Positions 8,288 through 17,931 of a stretch of 64,000 nt of DNA are shown piece by piece; position 1 is the first letter of the stretch; each line of letters begins with the position of its first letter. Source of the DNA: Lysobacter_K koreensis (lineage in GTDB: Bacteria; Pseudomonadota; Gammaproteobacteria; Xanthomonadales; Xanthomonadaceae); assembly GCF_042677045.1 (NCBI RefSeq), contig NZ_JBHTIH010000007.1, forward strand, positions 289,808 through 353,807, given 5' to 3'. The notes under the pieces were generated by a model, which saw nothing but the letters and a program-made list of their open reading frames with translations, did no database searches and had not been told where the DNA came from. The translations under genes and the position numbers were made by a program.

Positions 8288-8977
8288 ATGACGCCACGCT
8301 TCTCCCTGCCCGCCCGCGCGCCGATGCTGCTGCTCAGCCTGCTGGCCGTTGTGCTGCTGCCGTTGGCGGCACTCGCCGCCGGCAAGCCGCGGTTGCCGGC
8401 CGGCCCGGCCCCGGTGGCGGGCAGCGACTACATCGAGATCGACGGCGGCCAGCCGTATGCGCCGGCCAAGGGCAAGATCGAGGTGGTCGAGGTGTTTGGC
8501 TACACTTGCCCCGCCTGCGCGCGGTTCGAGCCGCTGGTGGCCGCGTGGAAGGCCCGCCAGCCGGCCGACGTGAAGTTCGTGCCGCTGGCCGCACCGTTCG
8601 GCGGCATGTGGACCCCTTACGCCAAGGCGTTCTACACCGCCGATTCGCTGGGACTGGTCGGCAAAAGCCATGCGGCGATGTTCCGCGCGTTGCACGAGGA
8701 AGGCAGCCTGCCCAAGAGCCAGCCCAGCGTCGACGAGATCGCCGGGTTCTACGCCCGCTTCGGCGCCGACCCGGGGCGATTCGCCAACGCGTTCGCCAGT
8801 GCCGCGATCGCGGCGCGGTTGCAGCAGGCCGACCAGTTCATCCGCCGCAGCGGGGTCGAGCACACCCCGACCCTGGTGGTCGCCGGCAAGTACCGCGTCA
8901 CCGGCGCGTCGCCGGCCGACAACCTGCGCATCGCCGAACACCTGGTTGCGCGCGAGCGCGCCGCCAAGCGGCGCTGA
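8288..8977 (+). CDS. DsbA-like thiol:disulfide oxidoreductase (CPAC type)
   Basis: 229-residue periplasmic protein with a cleavable signal (LLLSLLAVVLLPLAALAAG) and a thioredoxin-like DsbA fold. The redox motif is CPAC within EVFGYTCPACARFEP, and the cis-proline loop is EHTPTLVV. DsbA enzymes insert disulfides into secreted proteins. The dipeptide between the cysteines (Pro-Ala) differs from the classical Pro-His and should alter the redox potential. The neighbouring gene at 9149 is a paralogue with CPHC, and the two share long blocks (KGKIEVVEVF, FEPLVAAWKA, QPADVKFV). The ATG at 8288 fits the signal peptide, whereas earlier in-frame codons would add a non-signal leader. Confidence 0.88.
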   Translation: MTPRFSLPARAPMLLLSLLAVVLLPLAALAAGKPRLPAGPAPVAGSDYIEIDGGQPYAPAKGKIEVVEVFGYTCPACARFEPLVAAWKARQPADVKFVPLAAPFGGMWTPYAKAFYTADSLGLVGKSHAAMFRALHEEGSLPKSQPSVDEIAGFYARFGADPGRFANAFASAAIAARLQQADQFIRRSGVEHTPTLVVAGKYRVTGASPADNLRIAEHLVARERAAKRR

Positions 8978-9148
8978 GCCCGCGCCGGCGCGGATCGATC
9001 CCCCGCCCATGCCCGGATCCGGGTTGCGTACACGCCGTTGCCGCCGGCCCGAGGCTATCCTTGGTGCCGTGCCTGGCGGGCGCGTGAGCGACCCCGTCCG
9101 CCCCTGCAGCGTTGGCTGCATCCCTTTCTTCTGCTGGAGATCCGACCG

Positions 9149-9949
9149 ATGACTTCGCGCCTGAGCCTGCTCCTGATCGCCCTGCTTCCCCTGGCTGCCT
9201 GCACCGGGCAGGACACCGCGCCGGCTCCTGCGCCGACCGCGCCTGCGGCCAGCGCGCCGGCCCCGGCCGCGGCCCCGGCTGAAGCCACCCCGGCCACCAC
9301 CCCGGCCGCCGCAGCCCCCAACACCAACCCGATCACCGCGCCGCAAGGCGCCGCCCCGGTCGCCGGCACCGACTACATCGAGATCGCCGGCGGCCAGCCC
9401 TACGAGCCCACCAACGGCAAGATCGAGGTGGTCGAGGTGTTCAGCTATACCTGCCCGCACTGCGCGTCGTTCGAACCGCTCGTGGCCGCGTGGAAGGCCA
9501 AGCAGCCGGCCGACGTGAAGTTCGTCGCGGTCGCCGGCCCGTTCGGCGCCAACCCGATGCCGTTCGCCAAGGCCTTCTACACCGCGCAGACCATGGGCCT
9601 GCTCGACAAGAGCCACGAGGCGATGTTCCGCGCCGTACACCTGGAGCGCAGCCTGCCGATGACCGCCACGGACGCGCAGATCGCGGCGTTTTACGGCCAG
9701 TTCGGCGCCAACCCGGCGCAGTTCGCCAGCACCATGGCCAGCTTCGCGATCGATGCCAAGGCCAAGCGCGGCGTGCAGTTCATGCAGCGCGCGGGCGTCG
9801 AGAGCAGCCCCAACATCGTCGTCAACGGCAAGTACCGCGTGGTCGGGCGCAGCCTGGAGGACATGCTGCGGATCGCCGACCACCTGGTCGCGCAGGAGCG
9901 CACGGCCGCCTCCCCGGCACCCGCGGCCGCCCCCGCCAGCGGCGGTTGA
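9149..9949 (+). CDS. DsbA-like lipoprotein (CPHC type)
   Basis: 266 residues. The start carries a lipoprotein signal with lipobox LAAC (Cys19), followed by an Ala/Pro-rich linker of about 50 residues and then a DsbA domain. The active site is CPHC in SYTCPHCASFEP, and the cis-proline loop is ESSPNIVV. It is therefore probably an envelope-anchored DsbA. It is clearly a paralogue of the upstream CPAC protein, so a tandem duplication with diversified motif and location is likely. GGAGA (9136-9140) lies 8 nt upstream of the ATG. Confidence 0.9.
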   Translation: MTSRLSLLLIALLPLAACTGQDTAPAPAPTAPAASAPAPAAAPAEATPATTPAAAAPNTNPITAPQGAAPVAGTDYIEIAGGQPYEPTNGKIEVVEVFSYTCPHCASFEPLVAAWKAKQPADVKFVAVAGPFGANPMPFAKAFYTAQTMGLLDKSHEAMFRAVHLERSLPMTATDAQIAAFYGQFGANPAQFASTMASFAIDAKAKRGVQFMQRAGVESSPNIVVNGKYRVVGRSLEDMLRIADHLVAQERTAASPAPAAAPASGG

Positions 9950-9969
9950 TCGCCCCCGCGATCCCCGCC

Positions 9970-10731
9970 ATGGTGGCCCCCCGCCGGCTTCGGCTGCTCA
10001 GCGCCAACATCCAGGCCGGCTCCAGCACGCGCGGCTACCACGACTACGTCGCGCGCAGCTGGTCGCACGTGCTGCCGGCCGGCAACAAGCGCGGCAGCCT
10101 CGACGCGATCGCGCAGCTGGCGGGCAGCCACGACATCGTCGGCCTCAACGAGAGCGACCCGGGCAGCCTGCGCTCGGGCTTCACCAACCAGACCCACTAC
10201 CTCGCCCAGGCCGGCGGCTTCGACTATTGGAGCCACCAGCCCAACCGCAGCGTCGGCGGGGTCGCCTCCAGCGCCAACGGCCTGCTCAGCAAGCTCGAAC
10301 CGCGCGAGGTCATCGACCACCCGCTGCCCGGCCGCATCGCCGGGCGCGGCGTGCTGATGGCGAACTTCGGCCACGGCGACGACGGCCTCACCATCGCGAT
10401 CGCCCACCTCTCGCTCGGCGCGGCGTCGCGCACCTCGCAGCTGTCGTTCATCGCCGAGCTGCTGCACGACCACCCGCACGCGGTGCTGATGGGCGACTTC
10501 AACTGCTCGATCGACCGGCCCGAGATGCAGGCGCTGTTCCGCCAGACCCGGCTGCAACCGCCGGCCTGCGAGGTGCCGACCTTCCCGAGCTGGCGCCCGC
10601 AGCGCGCGATCGACCACATCCTGATCGGCGACGGCCTGCGCTGCACCGGCACGCAGGCGCTGGCGGCGGCGTTCTCCGACCACCTGGCGCTGTCGCTGGA
10701 GCTGGACGTGCCGGAAGTGGCGTTGCGCTGA
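9970..10731 (+). CDS. endonuclease/exonuclease/phosphatase-fold protein
   Basis: 253 residues with the EEP fold. Landmarks are LLSANIQAG near the start (metal-binding Asn), GLNESDPG (metal-binding Glu), AIAHLSLG, MGDFNCS (catalytic Asp/Asn) and the closing IDHILIG and FSDHLALS. The metal-binding and catalytic residues of the family are thus present. The substrate could be nucleic acid, a phospholipid or a phosphate ester and cannot be told apart here. No signal peptide is visible, so a cytoplasmic location is likely. It begins 20 bp after the DsbA lipoprotein gene and probably shares its transcript. Confidence 0.85.
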   Translation: MVAPRRLRLLSANIQAGSSTRGYHDYVARSWSHVLPAGNKRGSLDAIAQLAGSHDIVGLNESDPGSLRSGFTNQTHYLAQAGGFDYWSHQPNRSVGGVASSANGLLSKLEPREVIDHPLPGRIAGRGVLMANFGHGDDGLTIAIAHLSLGAASRTSQLSFIAELLHDHPHAVLMGDFNCSIDRPEMQALFRQTRLQPPACEVPTFPSWRPQRAIDHILIGDGLRCTGTQALAAAFSDHLALSLELDVPEVALR

Positions 10732-10807
10732 CGGGGCTGCGGCTGCCTGCCTGCTTGCAGGCGCGAGTGCCTGCGCCAAGTCGGGATCCACCTCTGGGCA
10801 ACAAAGA

Positions 10808-10844
10808 AAACGGCCGGTGGAAATCCACCGGCCGTCGTCGTTTT
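10808..10844. terminator. bidirectional terminator
   Basis: CGGCCGGTGG-AAAT-CCACCGGCCG (10811-10834) is a perfect 10-bp stem with AAAA on its left and TTTT a few bases to its right. It lies between the convergent EEP and TonB-receptor genes and can serve both. Confidence 0.85.
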
Positions 10845-10863
10845 CAACCTGGCGATCGTGCGA

Positions 10864-13767
10864 TCAGAAGCGCAGATCCGCGCGCACGTACCAGAAGCCG
10901 CCACCGGGCAGGTCGTAGGTGGAGCCGTCGAAGCTGTTGAGGTTGCACGACAGGCACACCGGCGGGTCCTTGCCGAACACGTTGTTGGCGCCCACCAACA
11001 GCTGCAGCCCGCGCATGTAATCAAACTTGTAGCCGACCTGGACGTCGTGGAACGTGGTGCTGCCCAGGCGATTCTGGTTGGGTCCCGGGTTGTCCGGGCA
11101 GAAGTCCGTGCCACCGTCGCCGCTCAGGTCCACGCCGGAGCAATCCTCGGTCATGTCACTAACGTGGCGTGCCGTCCAGGCCGCCGTCCAGTTATTGCGC
11201 TGCCAATCGAGCGTGGCGGTGGAGTTCCAGCGCGGAATCGAACGGGTGACCGGATCGCTGACCAGCACGCCGACCTGCAACGGCTGGCGCGAACCGTCGG
11301 CGCCGACCGCCTCATAGTTGCCGACCCACGAATTCTGCCAGCTGACCTTGAAGTCGCCGATCGCAGTCTCGGGCAGCGCCCAGTACACGTCGAAATCCCA
11401 ACCGTCGGTCTTGATGACGTTGAAGTTCGCCAGGAAGTTGGAGAACTCTTCGATCTGGTCGGTGCTGGCATTGCGCACGATGCCGTTGCAGTACTGCGGG
11501 TCCAGCGTCTGCACGCACAGGTTCAACTGGGTCTGCGGATCCGGGGCCTGGATCGCGCCTTCTATGCGGTGCTTGTAGAACGTGCCCTCGAAGTCGACGC
11601 GCTTGGCGATCGCGGAGTCCTCGAGGAACGAGGGCGTCCACACCATGCCCATCGAGAAGCTCTGCGAGCGCTCGGGCTCCAGCGTCGGGGTACCGCCGGT
11701 GTTCACGCCGATCTGTGCATCGAACTGTGGCTGACCCGGTGCGACGCCCAACGCAGCGCAGTTGGCCGCGTTGCGAGCGAAGTTGCCTCCCAGGCACGGG
11801 TCGGTGATGGCGGCATCAAATCGAGTGCCCAGACCGAACAGCTCGCCGATCGAGGGCGCCCGGAAGCCTTCGGCGTAGGTGCCGCGCAGCAGGAATTCGT
11901 CCACCACCTGCCAGCGCAGGCCGAACTTGGGCACGAACTCGCCACCGAAGGTGGAGTAGTCGGAGTAGCGGCCGGCGACGTTGAGGTCGAGCTTCTTGCC
12001 CCAGCTCGAATCGGCCATCAACGGCACGTTGAGCTCGACGTAGACCTCGTTGACGTCGTATTCGCCGCGGGTCGGCAACGACGGCACGCCGTTGTACTCG
12101 CCGCGCACGGTCTGCGGATCCGGGTCGTAGGAACCTTCGTACTTGCGGTACTCGTAGCCGGTCGCGAACGACAGCGGACCGGCCCACATGTCGAACAAAT
12201 CGCCGGAGACGTTGGCCGTGGCCAGGGTCAGCTTGTTCTCGCTGCGGTCGCGGAACAGTGGGCTGATGTAAGCCAGCATCTCCGGGGTGATGGTGTTGAA
12301 GCCGAAGATGTCCAGCGGCGTGCAACCCGGGGTCGCGGCGCACACGGCCGGGTCGCCGAGCGCGGTAACGATGTTGCGGATGTTGTAGCTGCCGCGATTC
12401 TCCTGCTCGGCCTCGTTGGTGCTGTGGGCGAGGTTGGCGTCCCAGAACCAGCCGCGACTGCCGACGTCGAAAGTGCCTTCCAAACCGGTGCCGAAGTAGG
12501 CGGTGTCGACCTGCTGCGAGAACAGGCGCGGCCCACCCTCGATCGGACGACGGCGGATGGTGCGAATGTTGCTGGGGTCGAGCTGGATGCCGAACGGGTT
12601 GAACGGCTGGTTTACGGGGATCACGGCGTTGGATGCGAACGCCGTGCCGCTGCCCGGGCCGATATCGATCGGCTCCGGCGCGGCCTGGTTCAGCGAGTCG
12701 CGGCGGTTGAACAGCGCGCGCGCGTACCAGTTGAGGTTGTCGCTCAGGTCGAAGCGGAACTGGCCGAACACGCCGGCGCGCTCGGACGGCGTCTGCGCGA
12801 GGTTGAACTGCGCGTAGTTGAACGCGTCGCGGGCGCCCGAAAAACAGCGGAAGCCGTCCGGACGATCGGCGCCGCCGGCGCAGTTCGGCAAGCCCGGAGT
12901 GTAGGTCGGGTTGGTCAGCGTGGGATCGGTGGTGAGGTCGTACTGCCCACCGTTGCGCGGGTCGACGAAGCGGAAGCGCCCACCGGGCACACGCGTACTG
13001 CCCAGTTCCAAACCGGTGCCGAACACCGGGTCGCGGGTACGCGCGCGATCCTTCGAGAACACTTCCTGCTGGTCGTAGTAGCTCGCGCCGAGGAACCAGC
13101 TGGCGCGCTCGCTGGAACCGCCCCAGGCCAAGTCGACGCCGGAGGTCTGGCCGTCGCCGTCCTCGTACTGGCCGTAGTTGGCGGTGATCTGCACGCCATC
13201 GAAATTGCGACGGGTGATCACGTTGACCACGCCGGCGATCGCGTCGGAGCCGTACAGCGACGAGGCGCCGTCTTCCAGCACCTCGATGCGCTCGACGATC
13301 GCCAGCGGGATGGTGTTGAGGTCGGTCGCGCCGCCCACGCCCGAGGCCGAGGACTCGTTGACCCACCGCATGCCGTCGACCAGCACCAGCACGCGCTTGG
13401 TGCCGAGGTTGCGCAGGTCGACCGTGGTCGCGCCGGCGCCGGTGCCGCCGCCGTCGGACGGAAAGCCGTCGTTGCCCGACGCGTTGCGGGTGCGGTTGAA
13501 GCCCGAGCCCGAGCCGGTGATCTGCTGCACGACATCGCCGATCGAGGTCAGACCCGTGCGCTCGATGTCGGCGCGGGTCAGGGTGTGGACCGGTACCTGG
13601 CCTTCGATCTCGGCCTTCTTGATGCGGGTGCCGGTGACCTGCACCGAGTCCAGGGTGGTGGCTTCGGACGGGGAGGGCGCGTCCTGCGCGGCCGCGAATC
13701 CGGGAACGGCGATCAACAACGACAGCTGGATGGCTTTCGCCAGGCTTTGACGGCGCAGTGCTTTCAT
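10864..13767 (-). CDS. TonB-dependent outer-membrane receptor
   Basis: 967 residues with a signal peptide (LSLLIAVPGFAAAQ), a plug domain and a 22-strand barrel. Plug signatures are DSVQVTGTRIKK, TSIGDVVQQITG, DLRNLGTKRVLVLVDGMRW, ERIEVLEDGASSLYGSDA and IAGVVNVITRR. The C terminus ends in YVRADLRF, with the aromatic last residue typical of Bam-assembled barrels. Such receptors import a large ligand with energy from TonB-ExbBD. The ligand is not deducible and no transport or degradation genes adjoin it. GGAGAG lies shortly before the ATG at 13767. An AT-rich patch about 80-100 bp upstream probably holds the promoter. Confidence 0.93.
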   Translation of the reverse strand: MKALRRQSLAKAIQLSLLIAVPGFAAAQDAPSPSEATTLDSVQVTGTRIKKAEIEGQVPVHTLTRADIERTGLTSIGDVVQQITGSGSGFNRTRNASGNDGFPSDGGGTGAGATTVDLRNLGTKRVLVLVDGMRWVNESSASGVGGATDLNTIPLAIVERIEVLEDGASSLYGSDAIAGVVNVITRRNFDGVQITANYGQYEDGDGQTSGVDLAWGGSSERASWFLGASYYDQQEVFSKDRARTRDPVFGTGLELGSTRVPGGRFRFVDPRNGGQYDLTTDPTLTNPTYTPGLPNCAGGADRPDGFRCFSGARDAFNYAQFNLAQTPSERAGVFGQFRFDLSDNLNWYARALFNRRDSLNQAAPEPIDIGPGSGTAFASNAVIPVNQPFNPFGIQLDPSNIRTIRRRPIEGGPRLFSQQVDTAYFGTGLEGTFDVGSRGWFWDANLAHSTNEAEQENRGSYNIRNIVTALGDPAVCAATPGCTPLDIFGFNTITPEMLAYISPLFRDRSENKLTLATANVSGDLFDMWAGPLSFATGYEYRKYEGSYDPDPQTVRGEYNGVPSLPTRGEYDVNEVYVELNVPLMADSSWGKKLDLNVAGRYSDYSTFGGEFVPKFGLRWQVVDEFLLRGTYAEGFRAPSIGELFGLGTRFDAAITDPCLGGNFARNAANCAALGVAPGQPQFDAQIGVNTGGTPTLEPERSQSFSMGMVWTPSFLEDSAIAKRVDFEGTFYKHRIEGAIQAPDPQTQLNLCVQTLDPQYCNGIVRNASTDQIEEFSNFLANFNVIKTDGWDFDVYWALPETAIGDFKVSWQNSWVGNYEAVGADGSRQPLQVGVLVSDPVTRSIPRWNSTATLDWQRNNWTAAWTARHVSDMTEDCSGVDLSGDGGTDFCPDNPGPNQNRLGSTTFHDVQVGYKFDYMRGLQLLVGANNVFGKDPPVCLSCNLNSFDGSTYDLPGGGFWYVRADLRF

Positions 13768-13918
13768 CGACTCTCTCTCCGTAGCAAGTGTTGGAAATGA
13801 CTGAGTGCGCGCCGCTCCCCCCTGATTGGGGCGACGTAACGTGGTTGTAAACAATATGTGAACCCGCCACAAGCGGCAAAGTGCACGGACGCTGGATTCG
13901 CGCGCGGTCGTGGGCGGC

Positions 13919-14719
13919 TCAGCCGCCGAGCAACAAACTGGCCGCGACCGTGACCAGGAAGCCGGCGAACACGCGCTTGAGGGTCTGCCCGTCCAGCCGG
14001 TGCGCGAGCCGGGTGCCGTACGGCGCGGCCAGCACCGAGGCCATCGCCACGCCGATCGCCGCCGGCAGGTAGACATAGCCGAGCGCGTGCTGCGGCAACG
14101 CTCCCGTGGGCGCATGCAGCGCGTAGCCCAGCGCGCTGGCCAGGCCGATCGCGACCCCGCACGCGGACGAGGTGCCGACCGCGCGCACCGGGGCGATCCC
14201 GCGCCAGACCAGCAGCGGCACGGTCATGCTGCCGCCGCCGATGCCGACCACCGCCGATACCGCGCCGATGCCGACCCCGGCCGCGCTCATCAAGGCGCCG
14301 CGGGGCGCCGGCACCTCGCCAGCGACACCCGCGCGCGGCGCGCCCAGTAGCAACTGCGCGGCGGCGAGCAGGCAGTAGCCGGCGACGAGGTAACGCAGCA
14401 CGTCGCCGTCGATCTCCACCGCCACCGCGCTGCCGAGCCAGCCGCCCAGCAGCAGGCCCGGCACCATCCAAGCGACGGTCGGCCACAGCACGCTGCCGCG
14501 CTTGGCGTGCGCGCGCGCCGAGGCGGCGGCGGTCAGCACGATGCTGGCCAGCGAGCTGGCCAGCGCCGCATGCATCGCCGCCTCGGCCGGAATGCCCAGC
14601 GACGGCAACAGCCACGCCAATGCGGCGACCAGCACCAGCCCGCCGCCGACACCGAGCAGGCCGGCGAGGATGCCGGCGACCACGCCCAGCGCGAGGAACA
14701 ACAGCAATGATGCAAGCAC
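13919..14719 (-). CDS. TauE/SafE (TSUP) family permease
   Basis: 266-residue inner-membrane protein with about eight TMs. The two internal repeats each begin with a glycine-rich motif: AGLLGVGGGLVLVAAL near residue 20 and SAVVGIGGGSMTVPLLVW in the second half. This is typical of the sulfite/organosulfonate exporter family, which moves anions such as sulfite, sulfoacetate or taurine-derived compounds. The substrate is unknown. It is divergent from the lytic transglycosylase gene. Confidence 0.92.
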   Translation of the reverse strand: MLASLLLFLALGVVAGILAGLLGVGGGLVLVAALAWLLPSLGIPAEAAMHAALASSLASIVLTAAASARAHAKRGSVLWPTVAWMVPGLLLGGWLGSAVAVEIDGDVLRYLVAGYCLLAAAQLLLGAPRAGVAGEVPAPRGALMSAAGVGIGAVSAVVGIGGGSMTVPLLVWRGIAPVRAVGTSSACGVAIGLASALGYALHAPTGALPQHALGYVYLPAAIGVAMASVLAAPYGTRLAHRLDGQTLKRVFAGFLVTVAASLLLGG

Positions 14720-14825
14720 GAGCTATCCGGTGATGGCGAAGCGAATCGCGCGATCGTAACGCGCGCTGAGCGCGCGTCGCGCAGCGCCGACCGATGCTTC
14801 ACATCGCTCGTCTATAGTCCGGCGC

Positions 14826-16916
14826 ATGCGTATTCGACCCCCAATCCGCCCGCTGGTGCTCGCGCTGGCGGCACTCACCACGACCTTCGTCACCGCCGCG
14901 TGCGCGCAGACCACCGCGTCCGCGCCGATCGCCGCGCCGGTGCCGACAACCCCCGCGGCCGACCCGCGCCTGCCGCGCGTGCGCGCCGCGCTGGAGGCGG
15001 CCGAACGCGGCGGCTTCGACGCCGCGCAGTACGCCGACCTCGCTGGCCATCCGCTGTACGGCTGGATCGAGTACGCCAGCCTGCGCCGCGGCATCGACAC
15101 GCTGTCGAACGCGCAGGCGCAGGCGTTCCTCGCCCGTCATGGCAACCAGGCGGTGGCCACCGCGTTCCGCGAACTCTGGCTCGCCGCCGCCGCGCGCCGC
15201 GAGGACTGGCCGGCATTCCTGGCCGCGTGGAAGCCGGGCACGGCCAGCGTCGGCCTGCGTTGCGCGGAATTGAACGCGCGCCAGGCGCTCGGCCGCGCCG
15301 ACGCACGATGGATCGCCGACGCGCAGCAGATCTGGCGCAGCTCCGGCAAATCGTTGCCGGGCGAATGCGATGCGCCGCTGGCGGTGCTCGCCGCCAAGGG
15401 CGGCTTGCCGGCCGACCTGCGCTGGCAGCGCATCGACGCGGCCGCGGCCGAATGGCAGCCGACGGTGATGCGTTCGGCCGCGCGTGGGCTGCCGGCCGAC
15501 GAGGCCGCGCTGGCCAACGACTACGCGGCGTTCCTCGAGGCCGTCAACGAACGCGCGCTGGCCTGGCCGAAGACCGAACGCAGCCGCCGCATCGCCTCGC
15601 ACGGCCTGGCGCGGCTGGGCAAGTCAGTGCCGATGGCAGCCGAGGCGCAACTGCCCAAGTACGCCAACGCGCTGGGCTTCTCCGACGCCGACCGCGGCCG
15701 CGTGCTGTACCAGGTCGCGCTATGGACGGTGGCCTCGTACGAACCCGAATCGGCGCGACGCCTCAACGCGGTGCCGGAGGCCAGCTACGACGACAAGCTG
15801 CACGAATGGCGCGCGCGCGAGGCGATGGCGCGCTCGGACTGGCGCGCCGCGCTGGCCGCGATCCGCAAGATGCCGCCCAAGCAGCGCGCCGATTCGCGCT
15901 GGCAGTACTTCGAGGCGCGGCTGGCCGAGCGCACCGGCGAGCAGGCGCAAGCGCAGCGCCTGTACAGCGAGGCCGCGAAGAAGCCCGAGTTCCACGGCTT
16001 CCTGGCCGCCGACAAGCTCAACCTGCCGTACGCGCTGTGCCCGCTGATGCCGGATGACAGCGCTGCGGCGCGCGCCGCGATCGCGCGCGACCCGGCGATC
16101 GTGCGCGCGATGGCGCTGTACAACCTGCAGCGCAAGAGCTGGGCCGAGCGCGAATGGAACGAGGCGCTGGCGCGCTTCGACGACGCGCAGCGGCGGCGCG
16201 CGGTCGAGGTCGCGCAGGCCAATGGCTGGTTCGACCGCGCGGTGTTCGCGCTGGGCAAGGACGCCAGCGGTACGCCCAAGCCGGACGAACTGCGCCTGTA
16301 CCACCTGCGGTTCCCGCTGCACCACGACGCCAGCATCCGCCGCGAGGCCGCGCGCAACCGCATCGACCCGGCCTGGGTCGCCGCCGAGATCCGCGCCGAG
16401 AGCGTGTTCGATCCGCGCGCGCGCTCCGGCGCCAACGCGATGGGCCTGATGCAGGTGCTGCCCGGCACCGGCGCGGCGGTGTCCAGCCGCATCGGCGTGC
16501 CGTGGGCCGGCGCCGACAGCCTGTACGTGCCGGACACCAACATCATGCTCGGCAGCGCCTACCTGCGGCAGATGCTCGACCAGTACGGCGGCCAGCCCTA
16601 CCAGGCGATCGCCGGCTACAACGCCGGCCCGGCGCCGCTCGCGCGCTGGCAGTCGCAGCGCCCGGGGATGGACCCGGACTTCTGGATCGAGACGATCAGC
16701 TACAAGGAGACCCGCGACTACGTCGCGCGCGTGCTCGCCTTCAGCGTGATCTACGACTGGCGCCTCAACGGCGATGCGCTGACCCTGAGCGAGCGCATGC
16801 GCGGTCGCACCGACGGCGCGCGCAAGCGGTTTGCCTGCCCACTGGCGTCGCCGCCGGCTGCGGCACCCGCGCCGGCCGCGGCGACCACGCCGGCGAAACC
16901 GTCCCGCAAGAAGTGA
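14826..16916 (+). CDS. slt: soluble lytic murein transglycosylase (Slt70 type)
   Basis: 696-residue periplasmic enzyme cleaving the MurNAc-GlcNAc bond of peptidoglycan with formation of 1,6-anhydroMurNAc. An N-terminal signal (LALAALTTTFVTAACAQ) is followed by a long alpha-helical superhelix (about 45-480) and a C-terminal goose-lysozyme-like domain. The catalytic glutamate lies in AAEIRAESVFDPRARSGANA, followed by MGLMQVLPGTG, then GSAYLRQMLDQYGG and AIAGYNAGPAPLARW. The C-terminal tail is Ala/Pro/Lys-rich. The signal contains TAAC at residues 22-26, but a normal AXA cleavage just after it is equally likely, so lipidation is uncertain. Its stop lies 10 bp before the next ATG, so the two genes probably form an operon. 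Confidence 0.94.
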   Translation: MRIRPPIRPLVLALAALTTTFVTAACAQTTASAPIAAPVPTTPAADPRLPRVRAALEAAERGGFDAAQYADLAGHPLYGWIEYASLRRGIDTLSNAQAQAFLARHGNQAVATAFRELWLAAAARREDWPAFLAAWKPGTASVGLRCAELNARQALGRADARWIADAQQIWRSSGKSLPGECDAPLAVLAAKGGLPADLRWQRIDAAAAEWQPTVMRSAARGLPADEAALANDYAAFLEAVNERALAWPKTERSRRIASHGLARLGKSVPMAAEAQLPKYANALGFSDADRGRVLYQVALWTVASYEPESARRLNAVPEASYDDKLHEWRAREAMARSDWRAALAAIRKMPPKQRADSRWQYFEARLAERTGEQAQAQRLYSEAAKKPEFHGFLAADKLNLPYALCPLMPDDSAAARAAIARDPAIVRAMALYNLQRKSWAEREWNEALARFDDAQRRRAVEVAQANGWFDRAVFALGKDASGTPKPDELRLYHLRFPLHHDASIRREAARNRIDPAWVAAEIRAESVFDPRARSGANAMGLMQVLPGTGAAVSSRIGVPWAGADSLYVPDTNIMLGSAYLRQMLDQYGGQPYQAIAGYNAGPAPLARWQSQRPGMDPDFWIETISYKETRDYVARVLAFSVIYDWRLNGDALTLSERMRGRTDGARKRFACPLASPPAAAPAPAAATTPAKPSRKK

Positions 16917-16926
16917 GGTGGCCGCC

Positions 16927-17835
16927 ATGGCCCACCAGCATGTCGTGATCCTCGGGGGCACCGGCTTCGTCGGCCGGCACCTGGTCCCGCGCCTGCTCGG
17001 CGACGGCCACCGCGTGACCGTGCTCAGTCGCGCGTTGCACGCCGATACGCGCACCGCGTTGCCGCCCGGCGCCGAACTGCGCGAAGGCGATCCGTTCGAT
17101 GCCGGCTTCCTGCGCGACGCGTTCGAGGACGCCGACGCGGTGATCAACCTGGTCGGCATCCTCAACGAGGACGGCGACAGCGGCAGCGGCTTCGAACGCG
17201 TGTTCATCGGCCTGACCGAAGCGGTGATCGCGGCGATGCAGGCCGCCGGCGTGCGCCGGCTGCTGCAGATGAGCGCGCTGCATGCCGGCGAAGGCGACAG
17301 CCACTACCTGCAGGCGCGCGGCCGCGCCGAACGCGAGGTGCTCGCCTCGCGTCTGGACTGGACCGTGTTCCGGCCGTCGGTGATCGCCGGCCCCGGCGAC
17401 GGCCTGTTCTGCCGCTTCGACCAGCTGCTGCGGATCGCCCCGGCGTTGCCGATCGGCCGCGCCGACGCGCGGTTCCAGCCGGTCTGGGTCGGCGACGTGG
17501 TCGAGGCGTTCGCGCGGGCCTTGCGCGACCCGGCCAGCATCGGCCAGCGCTACGACCTGGTCGGGCCCGAGGTGCTGACGCTGGCGGAGATCGTGCGCAT
17601 GACCGCGCAGGCGCGCGGCCGCCACCGCGCGGTGATCGCCCTGCCCGAGGTGCTCGGCCGGCTGCAGGCCGAGATCGGCGAGCACCTGCCGGGCAAGCCG
17701 ATCAGCCGCGACAACTGGCGCTCGTTGCAGACCGATTCGGTCAGCGACGACGACGGCCTGGCCCGCCTCGGCATCGCCCGCACCGCGGTGACGCCGCTGC
17801 TGCCGCAGATCCTCGGCGCTCCCGCGCGCGGATGA
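16927..17835 (+). CDS. NAD(P)-binding epimerase/NDUFA9-like protein
   Basis: 302-residue atypical short-chain dehydrogenase. The nucleotide-binding motif ILGGTGFVGRHL is at the N terminus, VINLVGILNE forms the next strand, and SALHAGEGDSHYLQARGRAE replaces the canonical YxxxK. FRPSVIAGPGDGLF and FQPVWVGDVVEAF are characteristic of the subgroup related to the NDUFA9 subunit of complex I and to NmrA-like proteins. In bacteria their role is often linked to quinone or redox proteins but is not settled. It follows slt by 10 bp. Confidence 0.85.
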   Translation: MAHQHVVILGGTGFVGRHLVPRLLGDGHRVTVLSRALHADTRTALPPGAELREGDPFDAGFLRDAFEDADAVINLVGILNEDGDSGSGFERVFIGLTEAVIAAMQAAGVRRLLQMSALHAGEGDSHYLQARGRAEREVLASRLDWTVFRPSVIAGPGDGLFCRFDQLLRIAPALPIGRADARFQPVWVGDVVEAFARALRDPASIGQRYDLVGPEVLTLAEIVRMTAQARGRHRAVIALPEVLGRLQAEIGEHLPGKPISRDNWRSLQTDSVSDDDGLARLGIARTAVTPLLPQILGAPARG

Positions 17836-17931
17836 CGCACAGCTGCCGCGGCCCCGCGCCGCGGCAGTGACAGCGCGCGTGGCGGGGATGGATACTGGCC
17901 TGTCACACGGCCCAAGGCGCAAGATCACGCG

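Noticed and set aside
7283..9883. An 866-codon minus-strand frame across cytochrome c4 and both dsbA genes
   Set aside because: Antisense to three genes with exact heme or thiol motifs; it crosses a strong terminator and has no recognisable content.
10858..13800. A 980-codon plus-strand frame opposite the first TonB receptor, and a similar one at 24656-27334
   Set aside because: Shadow frames of the receptors: no domain, signal or ribosome site, and Val/Ala/Arg-rich composition.
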